Shown here: positions 34,773 through 45,795 of the stretch, in pieces
Position numbering within the stretch: the stretch's first letter is position 1
How the letters are laid out: each line of letters opens with the position of its first letter
Origin: Volvariella volvacea V23
Taxonomy: Eukaryota; Basidiomycota; Agaricomycetes; Agaricales; Pluteaceae
Length of the DNA: 64,000 nucleotides
Reading direction: 5' to 3'
NCBI GenBank assembly: GCA_000349905.1
Contig: KB722738.1
Location: 1,935,132-1,999,131 of the forward strand
Made by a program: the position numbers and the translations under genes
The notes under the pieces: generated by a model
Told to the model about the DNA's origin: nothing
The model's input: the letters and a program-made list of their open reading frames with translations, nothing else
Databases searched by the model: none

Positions 34773-35439
34773 CCCCTTAGCCACATACGATATTGAGAAT
34801 CAAGTTGTCTGTGCCTGCCCTGGCTCAGCCTCTTGGCGTTCCTCGTAATTCTACCAGCATTCAATCCTGTGCCTCTTTATATTAAGTTTTAGTGACTGAA
34901 CCGAATAAGCATGAACACATCAAAGTTCGTGCCTAAACCATAATCAAACCTCAACACAGGCGACAGCTGCGTGAAATCCCTTGGATGGCATGAGAAATCC
35001 TGATGCTGTATGGGGCTACTGATGGTGCTCATCTCACAAGATGGATAACGGTTTGGTTATCGTCATGCCAGAATTCCAAAGCTACTTCGAGCCATGCGAC
35101 CACAACCGGAAACTGGTCCAAATTAGCCAGGATCTCACAATGCTGAAGGGGGAAAATGAATCTGAATGAAGAGGACGAGGACGAGGACGAGTATGGATAA
35201 TAGAATGACGATTTCATTTGGTCCAGTAGATTTCATATTATGCTTCTGGATGCATAGTTACGACTGCACTCAATAATCATAGCTGACAACTTTGAAATGC
35301 CCTCATGTTGGCTCGTATGCCAACAACCTCCACAAACCATGCATGAGCATCCCGCCGAGCCACAAAGTCTTACAAACTAATAATACAACAGGTATCTACC
35401 GATATAGCCCCGGAAATCGAGAAAGTAATATAAACGGCT
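34773..35439. other. Intergenic
   Basis: No supported gene. It contains a GAGGAC hexamer repeat at 35171-35191. Confidence 0.5.
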
Positions 35440-36193
35440 TTATACTCCACCATTCTTCAAGACATAATTTGTCCCAACTTGCATACTTGGTGTACCCAAT
35501 ACATCCGCCCTATTCATCGTCGACCCCTCAATCGCCCTTCGTTCCTTCTCAAGAATAAGGAAAGAAATCACAATCAAATCAAGAATATCTTCGCCTCTCC
35601 TGTCGACAAGTAGACTTGGAGGTCGGAACTTCTCTGTCGTCGTTCCGTCGTCTCCTTTGCGTTTATACTTGAGCTGTTTGACAAATCTTGCGATTGGGCT
35701 TGATTTGTCAGACGAACTGTACAGCTGCAGGGAAGGGTTCAGAAATCAGTCATGGTCCTGAAACGAAGGCGGAAAGAGTTATAAATACCTCAAGGGACAA
35801 CCCTGGGCTATTGCCTTTCCATTTATATTCGTTACCCGCAGGGTCTTTGAACGTAATGGAACTATAAGAATGATGCGTTATCCCGTCCATTGAGAGCAGA
35901 AATCAGACGTACTCTCTGAACGGCATTATGCTCTTCTTCAACCACGCACTTACTGGTAGAGGCGTGGCCTGCCCAATGGTCAAAGTATCCGTCCTCACGT
36001 CCTTCCACTCCCAAGATGCAATCACAACCCTATCACCAGCTCTCTCGATCTTGGTTACGGCTCGACCACCATCTGAATGCTCTGTCCACACGCGATAAAT
36101 ATCCTTCCCAGTCTCACTATCCGTCAAAACCGAATTGCATGGATTGTCTGGCGTGAGGACGAGAGTCAAGGGATCTCCGGACGAAACAATCAT
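35440..36193 (-). CDS. DUF6593 domain protein
   Basis: Three exons, about 210 residues. MIVSSGDPLTLVLTPDNPCN is the usual family start. Then TDSETGKDIYRVWTEH, VVIASWEWKDVRTDTLTIG and VSAWLKKSIMPFR. A phase-2 intron (about 35905-35855 on the minus strand) joins to DSITFKDPAGNEYKWKG, and the second to LYSSSDKSSPIARF. The end is LLVDRRGEDILDLIVISFLI then LEKERRAIEGS, with an about 35-residue tail and TAA at 35440. DUF6593 proteins are common in Agaricomycetes, have a tubby-like compact beta fold by appearance, and have no known role. The gene appears intact. Confidence 0.78.
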
Positions 36194-37903
36194 GATGGAT
36201 GCGCGAGGTAAAGAGCGTCGTGAGTTACAAAATCTGCTTTATATATACCTGAAAGGCGACTGCGGGGACCAAGTGCTGCGGGGAGTGACCTCGGGTGACG
36301 CGATTTGTGATGGACAGAGGATCATGTGTTTCCGACTCGAGCAAGGGCAACTGCGGATGTGGCCAACTTGGGACAAATTGAGAAATCGAGAACTGAATGG
36401 GCAGGCTGCGCTTGGTTGGGCTTTGATAGCGTGGGGAGGCGGAGGGAATTCAACGAGCCCAAGAATAAACAAGAGATTTTTAAGAGCATAAAAATAGATG
36501 TCGAGAAAGCGGTACACTTAAAATCTGATTAGATGAGATTAAGAAAGACTGGAATCAGGGTAACTGGGACTGATGGGGTTAAGAAGCGGTAGCATGATTG
36601 GCGCAAAGCAGGAACTTAGCCTGGGTTAAAAATCCGCGATATTCGAAATTGGACCGCAAAGGAGGTCAGCAGGCTGGTCAGTCGCAAACCTCCTGTACCT
36701 GATAATTGGGTCAGGAAACAATCGAAATGACCTCAAACGCTTGTTATAGACACCCATGGGGCCAAGACCAGTTCTCCCAACTCGTTCTAGTCCCACTCTA
36801 CGTATCGTCAGTGGTGCCACTCGTGCACGCATCTTATCAACAATAAAGCTCATAAAACGTAAGACCCGCGGTGCTGATCTCAAGATTTTCCGGATCCAAG
36901 GGGGACATCGTTCATTAAAGGTATTTCTAGGAACGACATCTCCTGCACGTTCTTCAACTTATTCTACTACTCAGTTCAGGCCCTCACTCCTATCCTACAC
37001 GGTACAATTGAACCGCCGTATCCACTGAAGGCATTGAGTTGCCACACTCCCAGCGGCACCTCCGTAGCCATGCGTCCGGAACCCACCCAATGGCAATCAG
37101 CGTGGACAAAAATATCGTTCACGCTCCGTCTTGTTTTGGCTTGTTTGGCAGCGTGGTGCAAACCGGTTAAACTGTAAAATTGCAATATAACCATTGGCAT
37201 CCATCTAAACCTGCATCAGTTCGAGATGTGATACCACATGTAGCTTCAAATTCTTCTGCACCCAGCCAAAACTCCTATAAAAAAGTTTCCTCTGAAGCAA
37301 TGCAGTATATGGTCGTGCTAGCAGAAACACCATATGCGCATATGTGAATATGCATCGAGGATGAGTCTGCAGTACTCTGGAGAGGGGCATTTAGGTCCCC
37401 GGGCAAAATCTACTCCGCCTATATTAAAGCGATAAGAACCCGGTGCATAGCGCCCCAATGACATAATAGTAAGTGCTTGCCCACATGCAACAGTGAGCGG
37501 CTGATCATCACACACCCCTGCCCTCCGAAAAGCAATCCAGACTCGGTCTGATGTGCGTAGCATACCGTACCTTTCGCAGTACCATAAATCATGCCCTCAA
37601 ACGTGCGTTTTAAAATAGTATTTGACATCCGTGAAGCGCTCCAGAACAACGCGGGAAGTGACCGGAGGACTATCAACCCGAGTTCGCTTCTCTCCTTCCA
37701 CGCTGCCATCGTTGCACCGTGCAACAGAAAAGGTGGATCGGGGTCGTCAGATCTCGTTCTTAGGCCCAAGAAGCACGCACGCGCTCTGTCATATGTATAT
37801 CAAAACAAGGAAAGGGGATCTTCGAGAGTGATAAAAAGATCGAGTGAAGCTTCTGAGTGGCTCCCCAGCCTTCCTTGCTTCTTCCCATCGCCCATCGCCC
37901 ACC
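36194..37903. other. Intergenic
   Basis: Divergent promoters of the DUF6593 gene and the MFS transporter plus about 1 kb of unexplained sequence. I see no convincing ORF, RNA or repeat. Confidence 0.45.
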
Positions 37904-40452
37904 ATGAGCATGGATCTAAAAGCACGTATTAGGAGTGTCTCCCTCATCTTTGCGTATGTCTATTATTTCCTTGAGTATTTCATCGCTTTGACCTGTCCCG
38001 ATCAAGCTGTGGCACGGCACTTTTTTCCGATGGTGGGTTTTTTCCCTCCGTTCAATCAATCGCGAGTTAGTGCTAATCAATTTATAGGCTACGCCAACGG
38101 TATCATTGGAAGTGGTGAGCTTCTTACTTACCCATGACATCTCAGCTGCTCATTAGGGTCTTGATAGTCAACACACGTGAGTTTTCCTGGTCGTGTGAGC
38201 AGCCGCAGTCGCTCAACATTGCTTGATAGTCCTCAACCGTATCTACGGAAGTGAGGTCCTGAGCAACCACAACTATGGTACGACCTTGAGTAGTTTGGCT
38301 TTTGCTGGCACAATTGTGGGCATGGTGCTCTTCGGTGAGTTGACATCCATCACCGACCCAAGCTTCTTGCTCAACGCCGTTGATGATCAGGTTATCTTTC
38401 GGATAAAATGGGACGCAAGTTTGGAATGGTATGGGCACTACTAATGTCCATTGGCATTGCTAAGGGAGCTGAACTATCCGATACAGATGTCTGCAACGGT
38501 CATTGTCGCTCTCTTCTCTGGTCTCTCAGCTGCATCCAGTGGTGCTAATGGGAGTGTGGGAGGAATGCTCAGTATGCTTAGTGCAATGAGGCGAGCCGCT
38601 TCCTTGTAATCTCCGTACTATGTGCTAATTTTAGCGCAACAGATTCCTGTTGGGTATCGGCGTTGGTGCAGAATACCCCTGCGGTTCAGTGTCCGCCTCA
38701 GAGCAGTCAGAAGAGCCTGGCATCAAAAAGAATCACCAGCACCGTTGGTTCACACTTGCGACCAGTAAGAAACTATCATCGCTGTAGGGGGAGTGCTTAT
38801 TGATGATAACCACATCAACTCCGTTCAGACTCCATGATTGACTTCGGCTTCGTTATCTCGGCCTTCGTACCACTAGTCCTCTACTGGATGTGAGATTCTT
38901 ATCCATAACCTTATCATTTCCGCACCGAGAAAACTCATATGGTCACAACTTTAGCTTCGGCCCTGATCACTTGCGTGCTGTCTGGCGCCTGTCCCTCGGA
39001 CTGGGTGTTGTTCCAGCACTATTGGTCTTCATATGGCGATTGAACATGGACGAACCTGCCCGATACAAGAGGGATTCGATGAAGCGCGCTCGTATCCCTT
39101 ATATGCTCGTGCTTCGCCGCTATGGTAAATCATTGGCTGCGATTTCATTTACCTGGTGAGCACGTTTCTGCATTGAATCAAAGTTTGATGCTTAATTGCT
39201 ATAAATAGGTTCCTTTATGATGTCATTGTGTAAGTACCTTTTCGAACGTGCTGTAGCATAGCTGATCGTGGGCTCAACACCACCCTCAACAGATATCCGG
39301 TATGTATTTGTTATATAACGTCTTCCACGTTGTTGACTAACCTTTACCCAGTTCGGTCTCTACTCATCCATCATTGTGAATAAGTAAGTTGCCTCATACA
39401 CCACCGCCGGGTTGAGTCTAATAGGCTTTGGCAGCATCACTGGTGGTGCGACTGACCTTCACGTCGTCTTTGGATGGAACGTCGTCATCAAGTAAGTATC
39501 ATTGCTTCGCTTTGCAAGCTAAGGGATTTACGTTTATTCTTAGCTTGTTCTATATGCCTGGTAAGATGATTTAGCATCAAGTGGTGCATCCATACTCAGG
39601 ACCACGCTTCAGGTACCCTCCTCGGAGCATTCGTTGTTGACTACCTCGGCCCCAAGTGGACTATGGTGTGCTATACTTCAAGATGACGACACGCATATAC
39701 TCACGTTTGTACCTCTTTAGATCACTGGATTGATGCTTCAGGCCGTCATCGGCTTCATCATGAGTGGTCTCTACGCTCAGTAAGTCCTCAAGATAACACT
39801 AATACAAGCCGGCCCCTCAACCATGTCTCTTCCAGGTTAACCTCAAAGGTCGCCGCCTTTGCCATCGTCTATGGCATCTTCTTGAGCTTCGGAGAGCTTG
39901 GTCCGGGTAACAACTTGGGATTGCTGGCCAGCAAGACTAGCCCTACTGCCGTTCGTGGACAGTTCTATGGCATCGCCGCCGCCATTGGAAAGGTTGGTGC
40001 CTTCGTTGGCACTTGGAGTATGTCTCTTTTGGGTATCACCCCGGAGTATTTTCGATACTTAACCTGATTCAAGTTTTCCCACCTATTATCGATGCCTTTG
40101 GTGGACCTAACAGTCTCAGAGGAAACACTGGTCCCTTCTGGATTGGGAGTGGTAAGCTCATATCGTTCAATAACCCGTATGTTGGATATTCATCTCTATT
40201 TAGGTCTCGCTATTTTGAGCGCCATTGTCACTTATCTCTGGATTACACCCTTGACCCATGATGGTATGCTCAAGGAAGACGAAGAGGTAAGTAAATTCTG
40301 AAACGACGCCATTACTGTGCTCTAATCGACGGTCATAAAATCAGTTCCGAAGATACCTCGAAGCCAATGGCTACGATACTTCCGCTATGGGGTTGGGCCC
40401 ATCATCTGTTGACGAAACTTCTTATGATGAAAAAGAAAGAGCTTCTGTCTGA
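37904..40452 (+). CDS. MFS transporter, phosphate/glycerophosphodiester (Git1-like) type
   Basis: A gene of many very small exons, about 500 residues and 12 expected membrane helices. Exon 1 is [17 protein letters not shown]; then [29 protein letters not shown] and [14 protein letters not shown]. The MFS loop 2-3 motif [13 protein letters not shown] is made by splicing 38334 to about 38393. Helix 4-5 region: [20 protein letters not shown], the phosphate:H+ symporter/Git1 hallmark. Then [48 protein letters not shown], the second half [31 protein letters not shown], and [20 protein letters not shown] followed by [20 protein letters not shown]. The tail ends [14 protein letters not shown]. Plasma membrane uptake of phosphate or glycerophosphoinositol is likely by family. 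Intact as far as splice sites can be followed. Confidence 0.82.
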
Positions 40453-41220
40453 GCAAACGAAGACGACTCTACCTTCCACACTTGGGTGTCATTGGCCCAA
40501 CATGACCTTTATGCATTTTTACGCCGCATTTCTATCACCGTATATGGATCGATACTGTTCATAATATCACAGCCTTCATATATCCACGGATTTCTTGGAG
40601 TGAAGTATTGCATGACCCAGTGTATAGCACAGCTCTAGTAAATTCTGCAACACGCCTAGAGTATTTACTGGATATGATATAAGACGATGCAACAGGATGT
40701 ACCTTTAATCTTGTGTCCTCTCCACCGTGCCTTATTCTTGCAGGTCCTCGGCTTAACTTCCCTCTAACTGTAACCTTCTCACCTCCAACTTCGAAAAATT
40801 ATCCTTCTAACGTTTCTATATAGCCAACGCGATTTTCAATTTTTCTTTTAACAGACCTCCCAGGTAATTCGTTGATAAAAGAACTGAAACTTCGAGAACA
40901 GAAATCAAAGGCATACGGCCCAAAATCATAACGCTATCTCAGAGGCTGGTACATCAAAATGGCATATTGTAAGTAGGAGAAGCACGGCCCTCGAGTGTGC
41001 CTACCCGACTTATCAGCAAAGTGGTACAGCATTGTAGCTACTAATAGAGGAGCCTGATTTGCAGATCGAAAACTTGCACATGCACTTGTAAGCATATGTC
41101 ACATCCAGTTCAATCTTGAGGTCACTTGCCCAGCCACAATGGAGTGAGGATATACCCCCACTACTAGGACGCCACCAATTGCAACAACTTCAGAAACTAA
41201 ATGCGGTGCAGCTATTTACA
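40453..41220. other. Intergenic, convergent 3' ends
   Basis: No supported gene. Confidence 0.5.
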
Positions 41221-41949
41221 CTACGACGAAGCGGTATCTATAGAATTCCCTTGTTGCTGCTCCCCCAGTTTTGGTTGGAGCTCCTCGCTCAGCCTCTCAA
41301 GCTCGCTGTCGAGTGACTGCAACTCATCGCTGAGCGACTGCAGCTCGCGGTTTAGCGACTCCCTCTCCCTCTTCAAATGGTCGATCGTCTTATACAACCT
41401 ATTTCTCTCGCGCTTTACCCTTCTCATTTCCCGTTCAGCAGTCATACTTTCCACGATCCTATCAGTGTTGGATGCTAAAATATCTGAATGAGTGTGTAGA
41501 CTGGATTGCACATTGATAGACATACAGGTTCCTCGTTCTACTGTATACTTTACGCCTGTCTTCACTATCTCTAACACATCAGTGGTACTCTGAAAAATTT
41601 GACACATCGTCACTTACGATCCCAAAATCCAACGCTTTCACCCGTATTCCATTGAATATCTGCGCCATTATTGTACACTAGGTAGATATAAAATGGGCTG
41701 AGACTTCAGAGATCAAAGTAGAATTGGAAGAACATACTATTCATGGCTGGAGTAACAGGGAATGGCATGTTAGTTTCACTGGGAACTCATGGGAGCGTGG
41801 CTTACAAGGAAATTTGTTGTCACCGGACCTGAGAAGGGCGCCATTTCAGTTACACAAATGCAATCGTTGTAAAGGGATACTTGCGTGATGACACGAGTGG
41901 TGTGGCCGGGTCGACCTGCGTTGTAAATGACTTCGTCAAGGTATACCAT
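41221..41949 (-). CDS. Small coiled-coil protein, unknown
   Basis: A gene model of at least three exons on the minus strand. Exon 1 (41949-41806, exactly 48 codons) reads MVYLDEVIYNAGRPGHTTRV then ITQVSLYNDCICVTEM, ending in a clear gtaag donor. A middle exon after the acceptor at about 41680 (ctacctag) stays in phase and reads AQIFNGIRVKALDFGI. The last exon carries VKTGVKYTVERGTCMSINVQ and then a strong amphipathic coiled coil of about 65 residues (MRRVKRERNRLYKTIDHLKR, then ESLNRELQSLSDELQSLDSE). Heptad Leu spacing is clear. Middle exon limits are uncertain. No family recognised. Confidence 0.45.
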
Positions 41950-42902
41950 CGTAACAAGTCTAATCAATACACTGACGGTTGTGGCGCTTGGAGGAATTCC
42001 GTGACATTGCCTTCAAAGTTCGGTATTGGTGAATCTTGGTTTGTGTTAGTGAGGGATGTTGTATCGATAGGAGCTCTCTCCTCGGTGTGCTTTATATACG
42101 CCCCCAAGGGTGTCACAGTGTTTGGTTTGGGTCCACAGCAGTTGCACAGTCACATGCGCCCCGAGACGAATACAATCCGATAGCTGGCACCGGCCCTATT
42201 GTTCACCAGATGAAGCTTACTCAGAAAGCATCCGCAGTTCCACTCACTGGAAGTCACGGTACACGTGTGTACGCCGCAATGTTGTACACGCGCCAGAGCC
42301 ATTGTTTAAATGCACCCCAAGTGCAGTGATGTACAGGCATTATCAAGCTAAGGCTGGGAGCAGCATGAAAATACCACACGTTGGTCCCTCAACATCATTC
42401 CTGCTCCTCGGTCCGGCGAAGAGGATACAAATACAACAACTAGTAGATGGCCTTTGTTCGTACCAGCAACAAGCCCTATCGCTGCCAAAAATAGGGCGAC
42501 TGTTCGCACATATGCATGCAAGCACATGTTGCGAGAGCTTGCAAACTGCAGCGAACAAAGGTTTAGCCTGCGTACCAGTCAGTTGAACGTCGATTGGACC
42601 TGAGGATACCGACTCGGGGCACAACAGACGACGATTGGGCTTAATTCAATAGAGTCGGCGTGTCCATGAACAGCGAAACCTCGTGCAAGCCATCTGGATA
42701 GCCCGGTGTCACGAATTGAGGACACAGGAGTTCAGCAGCATAACAAGCATCAAGATGTTGTCTCTCTGCGCACACTCACTTCGTTAATGGATGCAATCAC
42801 CACGGCTACTTTCAATGCTGTCCGCCTCAATTCACTCATAAAACCCAAGGATGTTGTACAATATATTGCGTGTCGTATTAGAAGGTATTACATGCGTGTT
42901 CA
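41950..42902. other. Intergenic
   Basis: Promoter side of the coiled-coil gene and 3' side of SEM1. ORFs up to 158 codons are present on the plus strand but show no domain or exon logic. Confidence 0.4.
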
Positions 42903-43382
42903 TCAACGCGATCCCGTGGCACCAGGCGTATTAGAGGTTGTGGAGGCACCAGAAGTAGTGTTGGCTTTGATCTTCTCCAGCTCATTTCTGTTTACCGGGC
43001 CTATTGTCAGCAAGACAAGTATGCACCCCTGCCAATTGCGATGCTGAGGTAGAGAGGCATACCTTAGCTGAACGCTAAACTCATCCTCGATATCGTCATC
43101 GTCCCAGTTGTCCTCCCATAGTTTGTCACCACCAGACTTTGCTGCACCAGGAGCAGCGCCACCTAGATGGGCGAGATCCGTTTGGGCGTCATCCCAATCT
43201 ACGCGTATACGGTCTTGTGAGCACGACAGCACAACTGCAGCCTCTGAACAAAACTAACCGGCAACTGCAAATTCCTCGAATTCATCGTCTTCCTCAAGGA
43301 CGCCTAGATGAGGCTGGGCATCCTTCTCCTTTGTGTCTGAGTAGCTGGACGCGACCTTTGAGGACGAAGCTGACGACGCCAT
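42903..43382 (-). CDS. SEM1: 26S proteasome lid subunit Sem1/Dss1
   Basis: Three exons, about 120 residues. The N-terminus MASSASSSKVASSYSDTKEK leads to the first acidic block LGVLEEDDEFEEFAVA. An intron (about 43257-43198) precedes DWDDAQTDLAHLGG. The second acidic block LWEDNWDDDDIEDEFSVQLR is the hallmark of DSS1/SEM1. The second intron acceptor must be the later cag at about 43001, because the earlier one runs into TGA; this gives RNELEKIKAN, the conserved C-terminal helix. A Ser/Thr/Gly tail of about 20 residues follows, longer than in animals. Works in the proteasome lid and in TREX-2/BRCA2-type complexes. Its start is 113 bp from the 3' end of the pectate lyase gene on the same strand. 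Confidence 0.94.
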
Positions 43383-43495
43383 GATAGATTGAGAGTGGGT
43401 AGATGAAGCGTGGTGTGCACGAAAGTTGCAGAGTGACGCGTCCTCGGGCAGTGGGAAAGTATTTCCATTTCAAGTAATACAATAAATCTAGCCGC

Positions 43496-44880
43496 TCATA
43501 TCTTCTCGACCCCTGCTCCTGCAACCACGACAGACCGCACGTTTGCCAAGGGTGTAAGCGTATAAGCATAAGGAACACTCGTAAAATTCCCCGTCGCTGT
43601 AATGTTATTCTTTCCTCCCCCAAAGTCGTTCGCTGGTACACGACCCGCATCAGCAATGCCAGCCTCATCAGGTAAGCATGCTCACCTGCTCCAAAGTTTG
43701 CGAAGCCATCCGGTTCGTAGTCGCCTTCTGGGTCCGCTGGAGAGTCTTCCGGAATAACGAATCCATACGTTGATACTAACGAATGTTTGAGTACCAAGGC
43801 CTTGAGCTTTTATTCGCGTTCGCTAAAGCTTACCTGGTTCTTTGGTGTTGGAAAAAACATTTCCTTCAATTAAGACTTGTGCATACGATCTAGTGTGGAT
43901 TCCCTGTGCGATTATGTTATCAAATAGGTTGTTGTATGAATGAACCCGCGAGAATCGCATGGCTGTTAAAGCATTCAAGGCGAGTATTGACTTGCAGTTT
44001 ACGCCACGACCTTACCTGGTGTGCGAGTATGGATGTTGTTCCATCTATTGTGGTGGCTGATCCTGTCTTAGTCTCAGGACCAAGTGATGCTAATGCCACA
44101 CGTACTAGGTGATATGGAATTTGCCCGTATCTAGCTCATGTCAGAGGTGCGCTCATCCTATGTCCACAGCGTAAACTTACCTTCAGCTGCATTCCCAGCA
44201 TCATGTCCAATAAGTGAGCACTGCGCAAAATCAATTCAACTGAGCTTTCAAACTTTTGCAGCACCTCACCTTGTAGTGATCATGGAAGTAATTCCACGAA
44301 ACCGTAACCCAATCGACCGCATGCGTAAGATCCAGCTGACCATCATAATAATCAAAACCATGGTCTGTGTCGCTATAAAACTCATTATGATCGATCCAGA
44401 TGTGGTCTGCTCTTTGTATTGTGATCGCATCGTTTCCTCTGACTTTGTTGATGACCAGATTGCGGACTATAACGTTGGACTTGCGGACGATCCTAAGACC
44501 GCCGCCGTTGACGATTCCAGACGTTCCAACGCCGATAATTGATGTATTGTTTCCTGCCCATTTATTTTAACACCGCCGCACTCACAGATATCAGGTCAGC
44601 TCACCAATTGCTACTTGCGAGGATAAGGTTATAGGTCCTTGCAAGTACACAGTCTTTGGTGTGTCACTCTGGATCCGACCCGCCTCAGTACCAGCCTGCA
44701 AACTATGCAGAGACGCTTACTCACCCTTACAGCTGTCTGAAAGGCAGAAGCCGAGGAAACAGTAGTGGTCGGTCCTCCCGCCCCTCCGGTCGTAACCCCA
44801 TTCACCATGGCATAACCATCTTGCGCTCGTACTCCAGCAAACACGCATGCAAGAACGGAAACTCCAAGTATTCTGCGCAT
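43496..44880 (-). CDS. Secreted pectate lyase, polysaccharide lyase family 1
   Basis: Start at 44880 with a signal peptide MRRILGVSVLACVFAGVRA, then mature GYAMVNGVTTGGAGGPTTTV. Seven or so introns. Core: GPITLSSQVAIG, NTSIIGVGTSG, LRIVRKSNVIVRNLVIN, ADHIWIDHNEFYSDTDHGFD (WiDH block and calcium-binding Asp residues), VDWVTVSWNYFHDHYK, SLIGHDAGNAAEDTGKFHIT, and YHHNRWNNIHTRTPA with the catalytic Arg region. Then RVHSYNNLFDNIIAQGIHTR, VLIEGNVFSNTKEP, VSTYGFVIPEDSPADPEGDY and NITATGNFTSVPYAYTLTPL, ending with TGA at 43496. It cleaves polygalacturonan by beta-elimination outside the cell, degrading plant cell wall pectin. About 320 residues, complete. This suggests a plant-litter or plant-associated lifestyle. 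Confidence 0.9.
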
Positions 44881-45795
44881 GGTATCTTCAAGGGCGATCT
44901 GTGTGACGAAAGGTGGGATGCACCCCTCATCTCTCCTGGTTCTTTTATGCACCACCACTTCCCATTGCGCGATGGTAAGCACCACATCACGAGTCCATTG
45001 GCTTTCAACCGCAGGCCCGTCCACGGCCGTCGGGCACATTCACGATCCTTCCCCGCACGATACCCTCTGCTCACATGTACCACTTCGTGGGTCATCAGCC
45101 CATGCAGTCATGGAGGCTATAAACCTATATGGTTCCTCCCAATGGAGCCTCAAAGGCACTTGGGGATTGGGAAGAAGGAAAAACAATCACCTTTGGCCCG
45201 CGCCGGACCGCGGCTTGCAGATCTCCAAAGGAGCCTTCCCCATAAGTATGCGCGGTACGGCGGCAGTACGTGCAGTATTAATGGAACCACCAAGGGAGGC
45301 TATTTTGAGGGGCGATCACATTTACTGACACGGATATTTGATCCCGAGAAATGAAGTCAAATTATATATGTACACTTTGAAGAAGCCCCACCAAAGATTT
45401 ACATCAGAAAGTGAAGCGGAGGGAGGGAAGTGCGGTACAAGATAGCCAGAGCACAAATGAAGTATAAATACTGTACAGACAGACAGACAGACAGACAGAC
45501 ATCACAGACGTTTTCGGATTCTCTAATGCAACAAGATTGGGTTGAAAACTGCAGTGGTTCGATGTTTGATGATTGGATGATGTCAGATGGGCGGGGTCCT
45601 GAGGAGGAAAAGGCCACAATCCCAAAGAGAATTGAAGAATAGCAAATGATGCGGAATGAGGTCGTGACAAGGCAAGGTGGTGTTCATGATGCGAGAGAAT
45701 GACCATCCCAGCGAGTAAGCATTAGAATATCAATAAATATGTCCCTTCCGAGCCAGACCCCCAGGGTGCGTTGCTCCCAGTAGCGCCAGGATTCC
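44881..45795. other. Intergenic, promoter of pectate lyase
   Basis: No supported gene. It includes the tetranucleotide microsatellite at 45475-45500. Confidence 0.5.
45475..45500. repeat. ACAG tetranucleotide microsatellite
   Basis: Six and a half uninterrupted ACAG units. Confidence 0.95.

Noticed and set aside
36626..37563. Several 70-90 codon ORFs between the DUF6593 and MFS genes
   Set aside because: Overlapping, on both strands, no splice logic or recognisable motifs.
42110..42586. 158-codon plus-strand ORF
   Set aside because: No recognisable sequence, no exon partners, composition unlike a protein; probably chance.
45475..45500. CRISPR-like repeat
   Set aside because: It is a simple ACAG microsatellite with no spacers; the genome is eukaryotic.
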